Positions 25,814 through 38,534 of a DNA stretch of 64,000 nucleotides are shown here, in pieces. Made by a program: the position numbers and the translations under genes. The stretch's first letter is position 1; each line of letters begins with the position of its first letter. The stretch comes from Hyphomonadaceae bacterium (lineage in GTDB: Bacteria; Pseudomonadota; Alphaproteobacteria; Caulobacterales; Hyphomonadaceae). The notes below the pieces were generated by a model. The model was not told the origin of the DNA. It saw nothing but the letters and a program-made list of their open reading frames with translations, and searched no databases. The stretch is from assembly GCA_947474455.1 (NCBI GenBank), contig CANJIL010000008.1, positions 1 through 64,000 on the forward strand, in the 5' to 3' direction.

Positions 25814-26164
25814 CTAGAATTTCAGACCGCCCTCACGGGCGGCATCGGCGAGCGCTTTCACGCGGCCATGGAAAATGTAGCTGCCACGATCAAAGACGAC
25901 GTCGGTGACGCCAGCCTTCTTCGCGCGGTCAGCGATGAGCTTGCCGACAGTGGAGGCATCCTCCGACTTGGAGCCGCCCTTGAAGTCTTTCTCGAGCGAC
26001 GAAGCAGCGGCCACCGTAACGCCCTTGGCGTCGTCGATGAGCTGCACCGAGATGTGCTTGGTCGAGCGGGTGACCGACAGACGCGCCTTGCCGTCCGCGA
26101 CCTTGCGGAGCTTGGTGCGGACGCGCTGGGCGCGGCGAAGCTTGTTCTTCTGATAAGCTTGCAT
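25814..26164 (-). CDS. rplR: 50S ribosomal protein L18
   Basis: 116 residues. [34 protein letters not shown], followed by [42 protein letters not shown] (shown in part: [17 protein letters not shown]), matches the 5S rRNA-binding protein L18. With L5 it carries 5S rRNA into the central protuberance. It lies 6 bases after rplF and 10 bases before rpsE. Confidence 0.97.
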   Translation of the reverse strand: MQAYQKNKLRRAQRVRTKLRKVADGKARLSVTRSTKHISVQLIDDAKGVTVAAASSLEKDFKGGSKSEDASTVGKLIADRAKKAGVTDVVFDRGSYIFHGRVKALADAAREGGLKF

Positions 26165-26170
26165 GATCGC

Positions 26171-26707
26171 CTACTTCTTCTTGCCTTCCTTGCGGCGGAC
26201 GAATTCGCCCACCTTGCGAACGCCCTTGCCCTTGTAGGGTTCGGGGGGACGCCAGCTGCGGATTTCAGCCGCGACTTGTCCGACCGACTGCTTGTCGGCG
26301 CCGGAGATCTTGATTTCGGTCGGCTTGGCCGACGTGAACGTGATGCCCGCCGGAGCCTTGTAAACGACGGGGTGCGAGTAGCCGAGCGAGAGCTCAAGGT
26401 CCTTGCCCTTCAGGGCGGCACGATAACCGACGCCCTGAAGTTCGAGGTCCTTGGTGAAGCCGGTGGTCACGCCGGTGACCATGTTCTGGATATTGGCGCG
26501 AACCGTGCCCCACATCGCTTTCGACTTCCGCTCTTCGGGGTTACGGGCCGTGATGGTCACTTCACCATTCTCGACCTTCACGCCGACCTCGTCGGACAGA
26601 GCCATCTTGAGCTCGCCCTTCGGGCCTTTCACGGTGACCTGGCCGGACGCGACTTTGATGTCGACGCCCTTGACCGCTGCAATTGGTTTTTTTCCTACGC
26701 GAGACAT
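26171..26707 (-). CDS. rplF: 50S ribosomal protein L6
   Basis: 178 residues with the duplicated L6 fold. The first half has SRVGKKPI, VTVKGPKGEL and MWGTVRANIQNMVTGVT; the second has GVGYRAALKGKDLELSLGYSHPV and the C-terminal signature EIRSWRPPEPYKGKGVR. The usual K-I-R-R/K before PPEPYKGKG is SWRPPEPYKGKG here. L6 sits near the sarcin-ricin loop and factor-binding site. It begins 1 base after rpsH ends. Confidence 0.97.
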   Translation of the reverse strand: MSRVGKKPIAAVKGVDIKVASGQVTVKGPKGELKMALSDEVGVKVENGEVTITARNPEERKSKAMWGTVRANIQNMVTGVTTGFTKDLELQGVGYRAALKGKDLELSLGYSHPVVYKAPAGITFTSAKPTEIKISGADKQSVGQVAAEIRSWRPPEPYKGKGVRKVGEFVRRKEGKKK

Positions 26708-26708
26708 C

Positions 26709-27104
26709 TTAGCTCACCCGGCAGAGGATTTCGCCGCCGACGTTCTGGGTGCGCGCCTCGGCGTCTGACATCACGCCCTTAGGCGTGGACAGAACCGAGA
26801 TGCCCAGGCCGTTGCGGACCAGCGGCAGATCGCGAACAGCCGAATAGACGCGGCGGCCCGGTTTGGAGATGCGGCGGATTTCGGAAATGACCGGAGCGCC
26901 GTCATAGTATTTGAGCTCGATGTCGAGCTCGCGGCGGCCGTCCTTCTCCACCTCCGTGAAGCCACGGATGTAGCCCTCGCGCTGGAGCACTTCCAGCACG
27001 TGAAAGCGAAGCTTCGAGGCCGGCGACTGCACCGTCGAGCGACCGCGACGCTGGGCGTTGCGGATGCGGGTCAGGAGATCGCCAAGGGGATCGTTCATTT
27101 GCAT
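26709..27104 (-). CDS. rpsH: 30S ribosomal protein S8
   Basis: 131 residues. [19 protein letters not shown], then [29 protein letters not shown] and the C-terminal [20 protein letters not shown] are diagnostic (STxKGVM). S8 is an early 16S central-domain binder and in E. coli represses the spc operon at the rplX-rplE region; no matching site was identified here. It may start at the second Met (27098), two residues in. Confidence 0.97.
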   Translation of the reverse strand: MQMNDPLGDLLTRIRNAQRRGRSTVQSPASKLRFHVLEVLQREGYIRGFTEVEKDGRRELDIELKYYDGAPVISEIRRISKPGRRVYSAVRDLPLVRNGLGISVLSTPKGVMSDAEARTQNVGGEILCRVS

Positions 27105-27117
27105 CTTGATCTCTCCC

Positions 27118-27423
27118 CTACCAGCTCGACTTGACGAGGCCCGGGATCATCCCGTTGGCGCCGTACTCGCGCAGCGCGATGCGCGACATTCTGAGCTTGC
27201 GGTAGTAAGCGCGTGGACGACCCGAGATTTCGCAACGGTTGCGGACCCGGTTAGGGGCCGAGTTGCGCGGCAGCTTCGCCAGTTTGATGCGCGCGTCGAA
27301 CCGCTCTTCCAGGGGAAGACTTTCGTCGAGCGCCAAGGCTTTCAGCGCGGCGCGCTTCTTGGCGTACTGTTCCGACAGCCGTTTCCGGCGGTTGTTTTTC
27401 TCGATCGAGCTTTTCTTAGCCAT
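27118..27423 (-). CDS. rpsN: 30S ribosomal protein S14 (zinc-free form)
   Basis: 101 residues from ATG 27423; the frame stays open upstream into rplE, but [16 protein letters not shown] is the family start. The C-terminal half has [24 protein letters not shown] and [10 protein letters not shown] (quoted in part). Only one Cys is present, so this is the long zinc-independent type. It binds the 3' major domain in the 30S head. Confidence 0.97.
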   Translation of the reverse strand: MAKKSSIEKNNRRKRLSEQYAKKRAALKALALDESLPLEERFDARIKLAKLPRNSAPNRVRNRCEISGRPRAYYRKLRMSRIALREYGANGMIPGLVKSSW

Positions 27424-27443
27424 ATCGTTTCTCTCCAGCGCGC

Positions 27444-28001
27444 CTAAGTGCGGAAGGGAAAGCCGAACTCCGTGAGGAGCGCTTTCGCTTCTTCGTTGGT
27501 GCGCGCCGTCGTGCACACAATGATATCCATGCCCCAGACCGTCTCGATGTTGTCGTAGCTGATCTCCGGGAACACGGTGTGCTCCTTGAGACCCATCGCG
27601 AAGTTACCACGGCCGTCGAACGATTTTGCGTTCAGGCCGCGGAAATCCTTCATGCGCGGGAGCGCGATCGTCGTCAGACGATCGACGAATTCGTACATGC
27701 GCTCACGGCGAAGGGTGACCTTCGCGCCGATCGTCATTCCATCGCGCAGCTTGAACGAGGCAATAGACTTGCGCGACTTGGTCTCGATCGGCTTCTGGCC
27801 GGCGATCGCCGCGAGGTCGGCGACGGCCGAGCGGATCTTCTTTGAGTCGGCGACAGCTTCGCCAACGCCCATATTGATGACGACCTTGTCGAGCGCGGGC
27901 ACCTGCATGCCGTTCGTGTAGTTGAACTGGCTCGTCAGCTTCTCGCGGATCGACGTCGTATAGAGCGTCTTGAGGCGCGGCGTATACTTGGCATCAGCCA
28001 T
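27444..28001 (-). CDS. rplE: 50S ribosomal protein L5
   Basis: 185 residues from ATG 28001. [38 protein letters not shown]-like [17 protein letters not shown] and the [14 protein letters not shown] and [16 protein letters not shown] blocks identify L5, which binds 5S rRNA and touches S13 and the P-site tRNA. Its start overlaps the end of rplX by 8 bases, so reinitiation is likely. The upstream frame to 28127 is inside rplX. Confidence 0.97.
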   Translation of the reverse strand: MADAKYTPRLKTLYTTSIREKLTSQFNYTNGMQVPALDKVVINMGVGEAVADSKKIRSAVADLAAIAGQKPIETKSRKSIASFKLRDGMTIGAKVTLRRERMYEFVDRLTTIALPRMKDFRGLNAKSFDGRGNFAMGLKEHTVFPEISYDNIETVWGMDIIVCTTARTNEEAKALLTEFGFPFRT

Positions 28002-28323
28002 CGATTGACTCCCCGGAACGCTTGGCGAAACGCACCTTGCGGGCTTTCTCGCCTGTTCCTTCGGTTTTGAAACCCACCCGCGTGGGCTTGCCCGACGTTG
28101 GATCGACGTGGGCGACGTTGGACACATGGATCGGCGCTTCGTTGCGCTTGATCCCGCCCTGCGGATCGACCTGGCTCGGCTTCGTGTGGCGCGCCTTGAT
28201 GTTGACGCCCGAAACCAGAACGCGGCTGTCCTCAGGGAACGATTTCAGGACTTCGCCCTTGCGGCCTTTGTCCTTACCGGTGATCACGATCACCGTGTCG
28301 CCTTTGCGAATCTTGGCGGCCAT
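27994..28323 (-). CDS. rplX: 50S ribosomal protein L24
   Basis: 109 residues. A KOW motif ([21 protein letters not shown], shown in part: [17 protein letters not shown]) is followed by [35 protein letters not shown] and TRVGFK. L24 starts 50S assembly at 23S domain I and lines the tunnel exit. Its ATG shares one base with the rplN stop, and its end overlaps rplE, giving tight coupling on both sides. Confidence 0.97.
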   Translation of the reverse strand: MAAKIRKGDTVIVITGKDKGRKGEVLKSFPEDSRVLVSGVNIKARHTKPSQVDPQGGIKRNEAPIHVSNVAHVDPTSGKPTRVGFKTEGTGEKARKVRFAKRSGESIDG

Positions 28324-28691
28324 TACAGGACCTCCGGCGCAAGTGAGATGATCTTCATGTGGTTCTTGGCGCGAAGTTCGCGCGGAACCGGCCCGAAGAT
28401 GCGAGTACCGATCGGCTCGTTCTGGTTGTTCACCAAGACTGCCGCATTGGTATCGAAGCGGATCACCGAGCCATCGCGGCGTTGAAGGTCTTTCGAGATG
28501 CGCACGACAACCGCGCGCTTCACTTCGCCCTTCTTCACCCGGCCCTTCGGCGCAGCTTCCTTCACCGAGACGACGATCACGTCACCGATCGAGGCGTAGC
28601 GGCGCTTCGAGCCGCCGAGCACCTTGATGCACTGGACGCGGCGGGCGCCGGAATTGTCCGCCACATCGAGATTTGTCTGCATCTGGATCAT
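28323..28691 (-). CDS. rplN: 50S ribosomal protein L14
   Basis: 122 residues from ATG 28691, the exact family length. [19 protein letters not shown], then [61 protein letters not shown] and [14 protein letters not shown]14 makes an intersubunit bridge with 16S helix 14. The start overlaps the rpsQ stop by 4 bases; it opens the spc part of the cluster, and no separate promoter is visible before it. Confidence 0.97.
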   Translation of the reverse strand: MIQMQTNLDVADNSGARRVQCIKVLGGSKRRYASIGDVIVVSVKEAAPKGRVKKGEVKRAVVVRISKDLQRRDGSVIRFDTNAAVLVNNQNEPIGTRIFGPVPRELRAKNHMKIISLAPEVL

Positions 28692-28933
28692 GCGTTCGCC
28701 CCTTTGAACGAAACGATTTCCCAACGCTTCAGCTTAGAGCGCGGCGGGCATTCCTGGATCTCGACGTGCTGGCCAACTTGCGCAGCATTGTTCGCGTCGT
28801 GAGCATGATAGCGCTTCGACTTACGAACCGTCTTCTTGAACAGCGGGTGGATGAAGGTCCGCTCGACGCGGACGACGGCGGTCTTGTCCATCTTGTTGGA
28901 GACGACCACGCCTTCCATGATTCTCTTGGGCAT
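28688..28933 (-). CDS. rpsQ: 30S ribosomal protein S17
   Basis: 81 residues. [65 protein letters not shown]: the OB-fold protein that stabilises 16S helices 7 and 11 early in assembly. It is the last gene of the S10 series and overlaps rplN by 4 bases. Confidence 0.97.
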   Translation of the reverse strand: MPKRIMEGVVVSNKMDKTAVVRVERTFIHPLFKKTVRKSKRYHAHDANNAAQVGQHVEIQECPPRSKLKRWEIVSFKGANA

Positions 28934-28942
28934 CGCTGTCTC

Positions 28943-29167
28943 CTACGCCGGCTGCTTCTTGGACTTCTCGGACAGCACAGCCTCGATGCGGGCGATGCTG
29001 CGGCGGATATCGCCGACGCGAGAAGTCTTTTCCATCTGGCCGGTCGCCTTCTGGAAACGCAGGTTGAACTGTTCCTTCTTCAGCTTCGCAAGCTCGTCGC
29101 GCAGCTGATCCGCCGTCGAGGAGCGATAGCCTTCAATGTCTTTGCGGACTTGATAGAGCTTCGTCAT
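28943..29167 (-). CDS. rpmC: 50S ribosomal protein L29
   Basis: 74 residues. Two helices: [26 protein letters not shown] (the LRFQ-A-GQ motif) and [20 protein letters not shown]29 lies at the tunnel exit beside L23 and takes part in docking of trigger factor and SRP. It is only 2 bases from rplP and 9 bases from rpsQ. Confidence 0.96.
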   Translation of the reverse strand: MTKLYQVRKDIEGYRSSTADQLRDELAKLKKEQFNLRFQKATGQMEKTSRVGDIRRSIARIEAVLSEKSKKQPA

Positions 29168-29169
29168 CG

Positions 29170-29583
29170 TTACTCTCCCATCCGCGTGACGATCTTCGTC
29201 TTGACCGATAGCTTAGCGGCGCCGAGCAACAGAGCCTGACGCGCGATCGCATCCGGAACGCCGTCTATCTCGAACAGGATGCGGCCGGGTTTCACACGGG
29301 CCACCCAGTATTCCGGCGCCCCCTTGCCCGAGCCCATGCGGACCTCGATCGGCTTCTTGGAAACCGGAACATCCGGGAAAACCCGGCACCAGACTTTGCC
29401 GAGACGCTTCATCTCCCGAGTAAGAGCGCGGCGGGCAGCCTCGATCTCACGTGCGGTGACGCGGTTCGGCTCCAGGGCCTTGAGGCCATGGCTGCCGTTG
29501 TTCAGCGTGAAGCCGGACTTCGCGAGACCATGAATGCGGCCCTTGAAGGCCTTCCGGTATTTTGTGCGCTTGGGTTGAAGCAT
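29170..29583 (-). CDS. rplP: 50S ribosomal protein L16
   Basis: 137 residues. [83 protein letters not shown] (shown in parts: [14 protein letters not shown]). L16 contacts the elbow of A-site tRNA and is needed for late 50S maturation. It lies 13 bases after rpsC. Confidence 0.97.
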   Translation of the reverse strand: MLQPKRTKYRKAFKGRIHGLAKSGFTLNNGSHGLKALEPNRVTAREIEAARRALTREMKRLGKVWCRVFPDVPVSKKPIEVRMGSGKGAPEYWVARVKPGRILFEIDGVPDAIARQALLLGAAKLSVKTKIVTRMGE

Positions 29584-29596
29584 TGCTCTATCTCAC

Positions 29597-30313
29597 TTAC
29601 GCGCGCTGATCTTGACGCTCGCGGTCGCGGCGCGGGCGATTTTCGCCGGCTGCTTCCTGCTTGCGGTCCACAGCCATCGGATCGTGCTCCATGATCTCGC
29701 CTTTGAAGATCCAGCACTTGATGCCGATGATGCCGTAGGTCGTCTTGGCTTCTGCAGTACCGTAATCGACGTCGGCGCGCAGCGTGTGCAGCGGAACGCG
29801 GCCTTCGCGATACCATTCGGTCCGGGCGATCTCCGCGCCGCCGAGGCGGCCGGCGACCGTGAGACGGATGCCCTGGGCGCCCATCCGCATCGCCGTCTGC
29901 ATCGCGCGCTTCATGGCGCGACGGAAGGAGACGCGGCGCTCAAGCTGGCGTGCTACGTCTTCGGCGACGAGGTTCGAGTCGGTCTCCGGTTTGCGGATCT
30001 CAACGAGGTTCAAGAACACCTCATCCTTGCAGAGCTTCGAGATCTCCTTGCGCAGCGTCTCGATGTCCGCGCCCTTCTTACCGATCACCATGCCCGGGCG
30101 GGCGGTGTGAACGGTAATGCGGCACTTCTTGTGCGGACGCTCGATGATCACCTTGCTGACGCCGGCTTGCTTCAGCTTGTCCTTGATGAACTTGCGGATC
30201 TTGATGTCTTCGTGGAGCAGGCGGCCGAAGTCGGCGCTGTCGGCATACCAGCGACTGTCAGCCGTGCGGTTGATGCCAAGACGAAGCCCGGTCGGGTTGA
30301 TCTTCTGACCCAT
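29597..30313 (-). CDS. rpsC: 30S ribosomal protein S3
   Basis: 238 residues. [16 protein letters not shown], a KH domain ([27 protein letters not shown], shown in part: [16 protein letters not shown]), and the C-terminal domain with [25 protein letters not shown] and [27 protein letters not shown]3 forms part of the mRNA entry gate. It shares one base with the rplV stop. The tail is Arg/Glu/Asp-rich. Confidence 0.97.
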   Translation of the reverse strand: MGQKINPTGLRLGINRTADSRWYADSADFGRLLHEDIKIRKFIKDKLKQAGVSKVIIERPHKKCRITVHTARPGMVIGKKGADIETLRKEISKLCKDEVFLNLVEIRKPETDSNLVAEDVARQLERRVSFRRAMKRAMQTAMRMGAQGIRLTVAGRLGGAEIARTEWYREGRVPLHTLRADVDYGTAEAKTTYGIIGIKCWIFKGEIMEHDPMAVDRKQEAAGENRPRRDRERQDQRA

Positions 30314-30711
30314 TATGCGGCCTCAGAGGTTTGAGCGACCGCGGACGTGTCGCGGAGCACGATGGTAAGCTGGGAAAACTGCTTCTCGACGCGGACGCCG
30401 CGGCCGCGCGCGCGCGCGTGCATCCGCTTCATGACCAAGTTCTTGCCCACATGGGCTTCGGCGACGACCAGGCTGTCGATATCGAGGTTGTGGTTATTGT
30501 CGGCGTTCGCGACAGCGGACTTAAGCAGCTTCAGCACGTCGGCAGCGGCGCGCTTGCGCGAGAACTCGAGCTCGGCCATCGCCTTGTCGACCTTCAGCCC
30601 ACGGATCTGCTGCGCCAGAAGGTTCAGCTTCTGACCGCTGATGCGGTACATGCGGAGCACCGCGCGGGACTCGTTAGAGGCCTGTTTCGGGGGGGCTTTT
30701 GACTTACCCAT
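30313..30711 (-). CDS. rplV: 50S ribosomal protein L22
   Basis: 132 residues from ATG 30711. [27 protein letters not shown], then [24 protein letters not shown] and the tunnel hairpin [24 protein letters not shown] (shown in part: [13 protein letters not shown]). The hairpin tip narrows the exit tunnel, the macrolide-sensitive region. The N-terminal tail KSKAPPKQ is short. The start is one base after the rpsS stop. Confidence 0.97.
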   Translation of the reverse strand: MGKSKAPPKQASNESRAVLRMYRISGQKLNLLAQQIRGLKVDKAMAELEFSRKRAAADVLKLLKSAVANADNNHNLDIDSLVVAEAHVGKNLVMKRMHARARGRGVRVEKQFSQLTIVLRDTSAVAQTSEAA

Positions 30712-30712
30712 C

Positions 30713-31009
30713 TTACTTGGCTCCCGGCGACGGCTTGCGGGAGACTTTCTTGTCGCCGCCATGCCCTTGGAAGGTACGGGTCGGCGCGAACTCGCCGAAC
30801 TTGTGGCCGACCATCTCTTCCGAGACGTTGACCGGCACGAAGGTCTTGCCGTTGTGGACTTGGAAGGTCAGGCCAATGAAATCCGGCAGGATCGTCGAAC
30901 GGCGCGACCAGGTCTTGATCGGCGTCGAACGCGAAGCGCCTCGGGCGACTTCTGCCTTCTTCAGCAGGTAGCCGTCGACGAAAGGGCCTTTCCATACGGA
31001 ACGGGACAT
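30713..31009 (-). CDS. rpsS: 30S ribosomal protein S19
   Basis: 98 residues. [43 protein letters not shown] (shown in part: [14 protein letters not shown]), [26 protein letters not shown]: the 30S head protein that joins S13 near the A site. It lies 14 bases after rplB. Confidence 0.97.
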   Translation of the reverse strand: MSRSVWKGPFVDGYLLKKAEVARGASRSTPIKTWSRRSTILPDFIGLTFQVHNGKTFVPVNVSEEMVGHKFGEFAPTRTFQGHGGDKKVSRKPSPGAK

Positions 31010-31023
31010 CTTGCTTCTCTCCG

Positions 31024-31851
<828 letters not shown>

Positions 31852-31863
31852 GACGCCTTATCC

Positions 31864-32163
31864 TCAGAGCCCGGTCGTCACGTCGATGGACTGGCCGTCC
31901 TTCAACGTCACGATCGCTTTCTTGACGTCCGAGCGCTTGCCCGGAACACCGCGGAAGAATTTCGATTTGCCTTTGACGACGATCGTGTTCACGCCAATCA
32001 CGTTGACGTTGAACAGGACTTCCACCGCTTCCTTGATCTGCGGTTTCGTCGCTTCGAGCGGCACGCGGAAAACGACCTTGTTCTGCTCTGAGAGCATGGT
32101 CGACTTCTCGGTGATGATCGGCGCCGTCAGGCGCGTGTAGTGGAGGGCTTTGGGAGCGGCCAT
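31864..32163 (-). CDS. rplW: 50S ribosomal protein L23
   Basis: 99 residues. [49 protein letters not shown] (shown in parts: [32 protein letters not shown]) is the family core. L23 at the tunnel exit is the main dock for trigger factor and SRP. It lies 4 bases after rplD and 12 bases before rplB. Confidence 0.97.
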   Translation of the reverse strand: MAAPKALHYTRLTAPIITEKSTMLSEQNKVVFRVPLEATKPQIKEAVEVLFNVNVIGVNTIVVKGKSKFFRGVPGKRSDVKKAIVTLKDGQSIDVTTGL

Positions 32164-32167
32164 CAGG

Positions 32168-32800
32168 TTACGCCTTCTCGGCTTCGGCGAAGCGCGCGTT
32201 CACGCCTTCGACCGCTTCACGCGACAGCACCAGCGTCTTGCGGCGCAGAACGTCATAGACGTTGAGGCCGGCGAGCGGGAGCACGTCGATGTTCGGGATG
32301 TTGCGGGCGGCCTTGGCGAACTTCTCGTTCACTTCAGCGCCGCCGATGAACAGGGCGTTCGAAATACCGAGCGCCTTGAGCTGAGCGACCAGGTCCTTGG
32401 TCTTTTGGCCATCGAAGCCATCGAGAACGATGAGCGCTTCGTCTTTCACTTTCGACGAGAGCGCGTGCTTCATAGCCAGCGCACGAACCTTTTTCGGCAG
32501 ACCGTGAGCGTGGCTGTGGGGATGCGGACCGTGGGCCACGCCGCCGCCGACGAAAATCGGAGCGTTGCGCGAGCCGTGACGGGCGCCACCCGTGCCCTTT
32601 TGCTTGTAAAGCTTCTTGGTCGTGACGGACACGTCATCGCGATTCTGCGTCGAGTGCGTTCCCGCCTGACGCTTCGACAGCTGGTAGCGAACCATGCGCT
32701 GCAGGATGTCCGAGCGGATTTCTTCGATGCCAAACACTGCGTCGGCGAGTTCGATGTCGCCAGCAGCTTGGGCGTCAAGTTTAACGACGGGGAGTTTCAT
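32168..32800 (-). CDS. rplD: 50S ribosomal protein L4
   Basis: 210 residues. The tunnel loop is [32 protein letters not shown] (shown in part: [16 protein letters not shown]); the globular part ends with [22 protein letters not shown]4 lines the exit tunnel. In gammaproteobacteria it also represses the S10 operon; the leader before rpsJ here is only about 140 bases and no homologous site is claimed. Its ATG shares one base with the rplC stop. Confidence 0.97.
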   Translation of the reverse strand: MKLPVVKLDAQAAGDIELADAVFGIEEIRSDILQRMVRYQLSKRQAGTHSTQNRDDVSVTTKKLYKQKGTGGARHGSRNAPIFVGGGVAHGPHPHSHAHGLPKKVRALAMKHALSSKVKDEALIVLDGFDGQKTKDLVAQLKALGISNALFIGGAEVNEKFAKAARNIPNIDVLPLAGLNVYDVLRRKTLVLSREAVEGVNARFAEAEKA

Positions 32801-33542
32801 CAGCCCTGCCCTTCCTTAGCCTTGAGACCAGCAGGCGAAGGCGCGCCCTTGTTATCCTTGGCCTTCACGGCGTCGCGAATTTCAACCCAGCTGTTCTGGG
32901 CGCCGGGGACGGCGCCCTTGACGAGGATCAGGCCACGCTCGGCGTCCGTCCGGACGATCTCGAGGTTCTGGGTCGTGACGCGCTCGACGCCGAAATGGCC
33001 GGCCATCTTCTTGCCTTTGAACGTGCGGCCGGGATCCTGGCGCTGACCGGTCGAGCCGTGCGAACGGTGCGAGACCGACACGCCGTGGGTGGCTTCAAGA
33101 CCGCCGAAGTTCCAGCGCTTCATGGCGCCGGCGAAACCCTTGCCTTTTGTTAGGCCCGAGATGTCGACCTTCTGCCCGGAAACAAAATGGTCGGCGCTGA
33201 TCTGGGCGCCGACCTCAAGCAGCATGTCATCGGACACGCGGAATTCACGCAGGACGGCCTTCGGCTCTACCGAGGCCTTGGCGAACTGACCGCGGAGCGA
33301 CTGGTTCACGTTCTTGGCCTTGCGTGCGCCAGCGCCGAGCACAACGGCCGTGTAGCCGTCATTGGCTTTGCGCGTGCCAGTCTTCTCACCCTTCTTGGTG
33401 ACGTCGACTTCACGCTCTTCGTTCTTCTTGACGCCGATGACCTGGCAGCCTTCGAGCGACAGCACTGTCACAGGTACGTGCGCGCCGTCAGCGGCGAAAA
33501 CGCGCGTCATTCCGATTTTCTTGGCGAGGACTCCGGTGCGCA

Positions 33543-33543
<1 letters not shown>
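32800..33543 (-). CDS. rplC: 50S ribosomal protein L3
   Basis: 247 residues. [32 protein letters not shown], and the loop [47 protein letters not shown] (shown in part: [20 protein letters not shown]), which approaches the peptidyl-transferase centre. Its Gln is methylated by PrmB in many proteobacteria. The C-terminal tail beyond [18 protein letters not shown] is an alphaproteobacterial extension. Confidence 0.97.
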
Positions 33544-33860
<317 letters not shown>

Positions 33861-34008
33861 CGGGTCACCGAAACAGCGTGAAAGCAGCCTGACCAGGAAG
33901 AATCCCCCGGAGGACCGCCGCACTCGTTGAGTTTTCTCTTTTGTTTCAGTGCCTTGCGTTTATTCGGAACGGGCCCGAATACGGCCAAGGCGCTTGAAAC
34001 GAGCCGGG

Positions 34009-34037
34009 GTATTAGTCCCCCGCCCCACACACGTCAA
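34009..34037 (-). promoter_or_regulatory. Predicted promoter of the S10 (rpsJ) operon
   Basis: Minus strand: TTGACG (34032-34037), a 17-base spacer and TAATAC (34009-34014). It predicts a start near 34002 and a leader of about 140 bases before rpsJ. The match to sigma-70-like boxes and the exact spacing make this one of the stronger promoter calls here. Confidence 0.65.
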
Positions 34038-34103
34038 GCGCCCGTTTGGGGCGTGCTGGCCCAGGATGCACCAATCTCCGTAAAGTCCGACCTTAAGGGA
34101 CTT

Positions 34104-34444
34104 CTAGCGCTCGAATATCAGAGCCTGACCCTTCTGGATTTCGGTCGGCATGATGAAGTAAACCGGGTCCGGACCCGAAACGCCTCAAGATTCCCCTCGC
34201 GATGCTTGAGGCCACCGTACTGAGTCAGCGTCCCCGGCGAGGAGGGATCAGGAATTCTGATCGTCAGGCGGACGTTTTCCGCACATTCATCGACCGTGGC
34301 GCTGGCGTCCCTGAGGCTCGGCGCGTCCGCCGTGCGCTAGACCTCGCCCGCATTGCCGGAGGCGCAGCCCGCGGCGACCAGGAGCAGCGGAATCACGAGC
34401 AGGTTGCGATAGATGGCGGTCCCCTTCCCTTGCGCCAGAAGCAT
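34104..34444 (-). pseudogene. Fossil of a small lipoprotein gene
   Basis: ATG 34444 opens 35 codons with a clear type II signal peptide (IYRNLLVIPLLLVAAGCASG, lipobox VAAGC at Cys 27), then TAG at 34337-34339. The same frame continues about 50 codons with gene-like text (ATVDECAENVRLTIRIPDPS, TLTQYGGLKHREGNLEAF). A neighbouring frame then gives GPDPVYFIMPTEIQKGQALI-FER to a TAG at 34104-34106, as expected if one frameshift followed the nonsense change. The ancestral protein would be about 110 residues. It lies between the rpsJ promoter and a DUF1330-like gene. The parent family is unknown. The 35-residue lipopeptide might still be made. Confidence 0.5.
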
Positions 34445-34470
34445 CCGCGCCGCCCTCTGGAAAGGCAAGC

Positions 34471-34812
34471 TCAGTAGGGGCCAACCTCCCGGCCCTCCAT
34501 GACCATGGTCTGCGCGATGATCTTGTCCCGCCTCAGCTTCAGGGCGACGGCTTCGGGATCAGCCGCATATGCCTCCGCCGCTTCCCGGTCCCGAAAGCTG
34601 ACGACATGGAGCTCTGAGGGCGTCGTAACTCGAGGACCCGCTCCTTCCTGTTGGGTCACGGGCTGGGCGCTGTCGATCCGGCCCCTGTGCTTCGCCGTGA
34701 TCCTCGCCGCCTCCCGCTCGAACGCTTCGACAGCAGCCTCCTGCCCTGCGTGGATGCAGAGGCTGACGATGAGCACGTGCCGATCTGCCCATCTACCCAC
34801 CTCCCTCGCCAT
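34471..34812 (-). CDS. DUF1330/ABM-like small protein (start uncertain)
   Basis: 113 residues from ATG 34812. HVLIVSLCIHAGQEAAVEAFEREAARI, then ELHVVSFRDREAAEAYAADPEAVALKL (shown in part: LHVVSFRDREAAEAYAADP), is the pattern of ferredoxin-like dimeric alpha/beta-barrel proteins such as DUF1330. The function is unknown. The start is odd: the only good ribosome site, AGGGAGG (34800-34806), lies 7 bases before an ATG at 34790-34792 that is out of frame by one base. Removing one G from the following GGG would give MADRHVLIV. So either the leaderless-looking ATG 34812 is used, or a one-base insertion has hit the gene. It sits between tuf and rpsJ, which are often adjacent. Confidence 0.6.
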   Translation of the reverse strand: MAREVGRWADRHVLIVSLCIHAGQEAAVEAFEREAARITAKHRGRIDSAQPVTQQEGAGPRVTTPSELHVVSFRDREAAEAYAADPEAVALKLRRDKIIAQTMVMEGREVGPY

Positions 34813-35113
34813 CCGCAGAGCCGGGATTGCAGATAGAACGCCCGCTAGTGGCGGGCGCAAGCAACAGCTCGGGGTCGAGCCTCGGAACCATGCCATCGTC
34901 ATTGAAAACCTCCGACGTCAGCTCCGAACGCTCGTATCCTGTCTCGTCCTGCAGCCGTTAAACCATCTGACCGTCAGTATCCGGCCAGCCAGCGGACTGA
35001 GATAGCAGCCACGGGCAATCACGCGATCCCCGTTCGGATGCTGCAGCCCTGGCGAACCACAGCCCGCCCACATCGCCGCGAGCGGATCTAGCCGGATATA
35101 CCCGCCCCAAAGC
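34813..35113. other. Gap between tuf terminator and DUF1330-like gene; nothing recognised
   Basis: About 300 bases with no frame resembling a known family on either strand. An 80-codon minus-strand frame (34918-35160) runs through the tuf terminator hairpin and is rejected as a gene. No clear promoter was found for the DUF1330-like gene. Confidence 0.45.
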
Positions 35114-35146
35114 AAAACCGCCGGCGGAGCACCCTCCGCCGGCGGC
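35114..35146 (-). terminator. Strong Rho-independent terminator after tuf
   Basis: Minus strand: CCGCCGGCGGAG and CTCCGCCGGCGG pair over 12 bp with a 4-base loop (35118-35145), followed by TTTTGCTTT. It lies 27 bases after the tuf stop and ends the rpsL-rpsG-fusA-tuf operon. Confidence 0.88.
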
Positions 35147-35172
35147 TTAAATTCAGGCAAGTCAGTCTCGGA

Positions 35173-36363
35173 CTACTCGAGGATCTTCGCGACGACGCCC
35201 GAACCGACCGTGCGGCCGCCTTCGCGGATGGCGAAGCGCTGCTTCTCTTCGAGAGCAATCGGAGCGATCAGCGAGACGACGAGTTTGATGTTGTCGCCAG
35301 GCATGACCATCTCGGTGCCGGCCGGGAGTTCAACGATGCCCGTCACGTCAGTTGTGCGGAAGTAGAACTGCGGACGGTAGTTGGCAAAGAACGGCGTGTG
35401 ACGGCCGCCCTCGTCCTTGTTGAGGACGTAAACCTCGGCTTCGAACTTCTTGTGCGGCTTGACCGAGCCGGGCTTGCAGAGAACCTGGCCACGCTCGACC
35501 TGCTCGCGGTCGATGCCGCGGACGAGGATGCCGACGTTGTCGCCAGCCTGGCCCTGATCGAGCAGCTTACGGAACATCTCGACGCCCGTGCAGGTAGTTT
35601 TCTGCGTGTCGCGGATGCCGACGATTTCGAGTTCGTCGCCGACTTTCACGATGCCGCGGTCAACCTTGCCGGTGACGACGGTGCCGCGGCCCGAGATCGA
35701 GAACACGTCCTCGATGGCCATCAGGAATGGCATGTCGAGCGGACGCTCCGGCGTCGGGATGTAGTTGTCGACGGCTTCCATCAGCTTAAGGATGGCTTGC
35801 TCGCCGATTTCCGGATCACGTCCTTCGACGGCCGCCAGGGCGGAGCCCGGGATGATCGGAATGTCGTCGCCCGGGAAATCGTAGGACGACAGGAGTTCGC
35901 GAACTTCAAGTTCGACGAGCTCGAGCAGTTCCTTGTCGTCGACCATGTCGACCTTGTTCAGAAAGATCACGAGCGCCGGAACGCCGACCTGACGGGCGAG
36001 CAGGATGTGTTCGCGGGTCTGGGGCATCGGGCCGTCGGCGGCCGACACCACGAGGATGCCTCCGTCCATCTGGGCAGCACCGGTAATCATGTTCTTCACA
36101 TAGTCGGCGTGGCCAGGGCAATCGACGTGCGCGTAGTGACGGTTCTTCGTCTCGTACTCGACGTGCGCCGTGTTGATCGTGATGCCGCGGGCCTTTTCTT
36201 CGGGGGCCGCGTCGATCTCGTCATACTTTTTGGCGGTCGCGCCGCCGGTCTTGGCGAGGACGATCGTGATCGCCGCCGTCAGCGTCGTCTTGCCGTGGTC
36301 AACGTGGCCAATCGTGCCAACGTTTACGTGCGGCTTGGTGCGCGCGAATTTTTCCTTACCCAT
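35173..36363 (-). CDS. tuf: Elongation factor Tu
   Basis: 396 residues. G1 [10 protein letters not shown] (residues 19-28), switch II with [12 protein letters not shown]4 NKVDMVDD and G5 SAL are all intact, followed by the two beta-barrel domains ([37 protein letters not shown]). It delivers aminoacyl-tRNA to the ribosome with GTP. Only one tuf copy is in this window. It lies 53 bases after fusA and is followed by a strong terminator, so it is the last gene of the str operon. Confidence 0.99.
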   Translation of the reverse strand: MGKEKFARTKPHVNVGTIGHVDHGKTTLTAAITIVLAKTGGATAKKYDEIDAAPEEKARGITINTAHVEYETKNRHYAHVDCPGHADYVKNMITGAAQMDGGILVVSAADGPMPQTREHILLARQVGVPALVIFLNKVDMVDDKELLELVELEVRELLSSYDFPGDDIPIIPGSALAAVEGRDPEIGEQAILKLMEAVDNYIPTPERPLDMPFLMAIEDVFSISGRGTVVTGKVDRGIVKVGDELEIVGIRDTQKTTCTGVEMFRKLLDQGQAGDNVGILVRGIDREQVERGQVLCKPGSVKPHKKFEAEVYVLNKDEGGRHTPFFANYRPQFYFRTTDVTGIVELPAGTEMVMPGDNIKLVVSLIAPIALEEKQRFAIREGGRTVGSGVVAKILE

Positions 36364-36416
36364 CTTCTCCTACTCCGTAGATTCGATCCGCGGCCGGGGC
36401 CGCGCGTTGGGCTTCA

Positions 36417-38495
<2,079 letters not shown>

Positions 38496-38534
38496 GGGGA
38501 GCCCTCTGAATTCGTATTGCGGCGAACCGCTGGA

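Noticed and set aside
34918-35160. An 80-codon minus-strand frame between tuf and the DUF1330-like gene
   Set aside because: Its first codons lie in the tuf terminator hairpin, and it shows no family resemblance.
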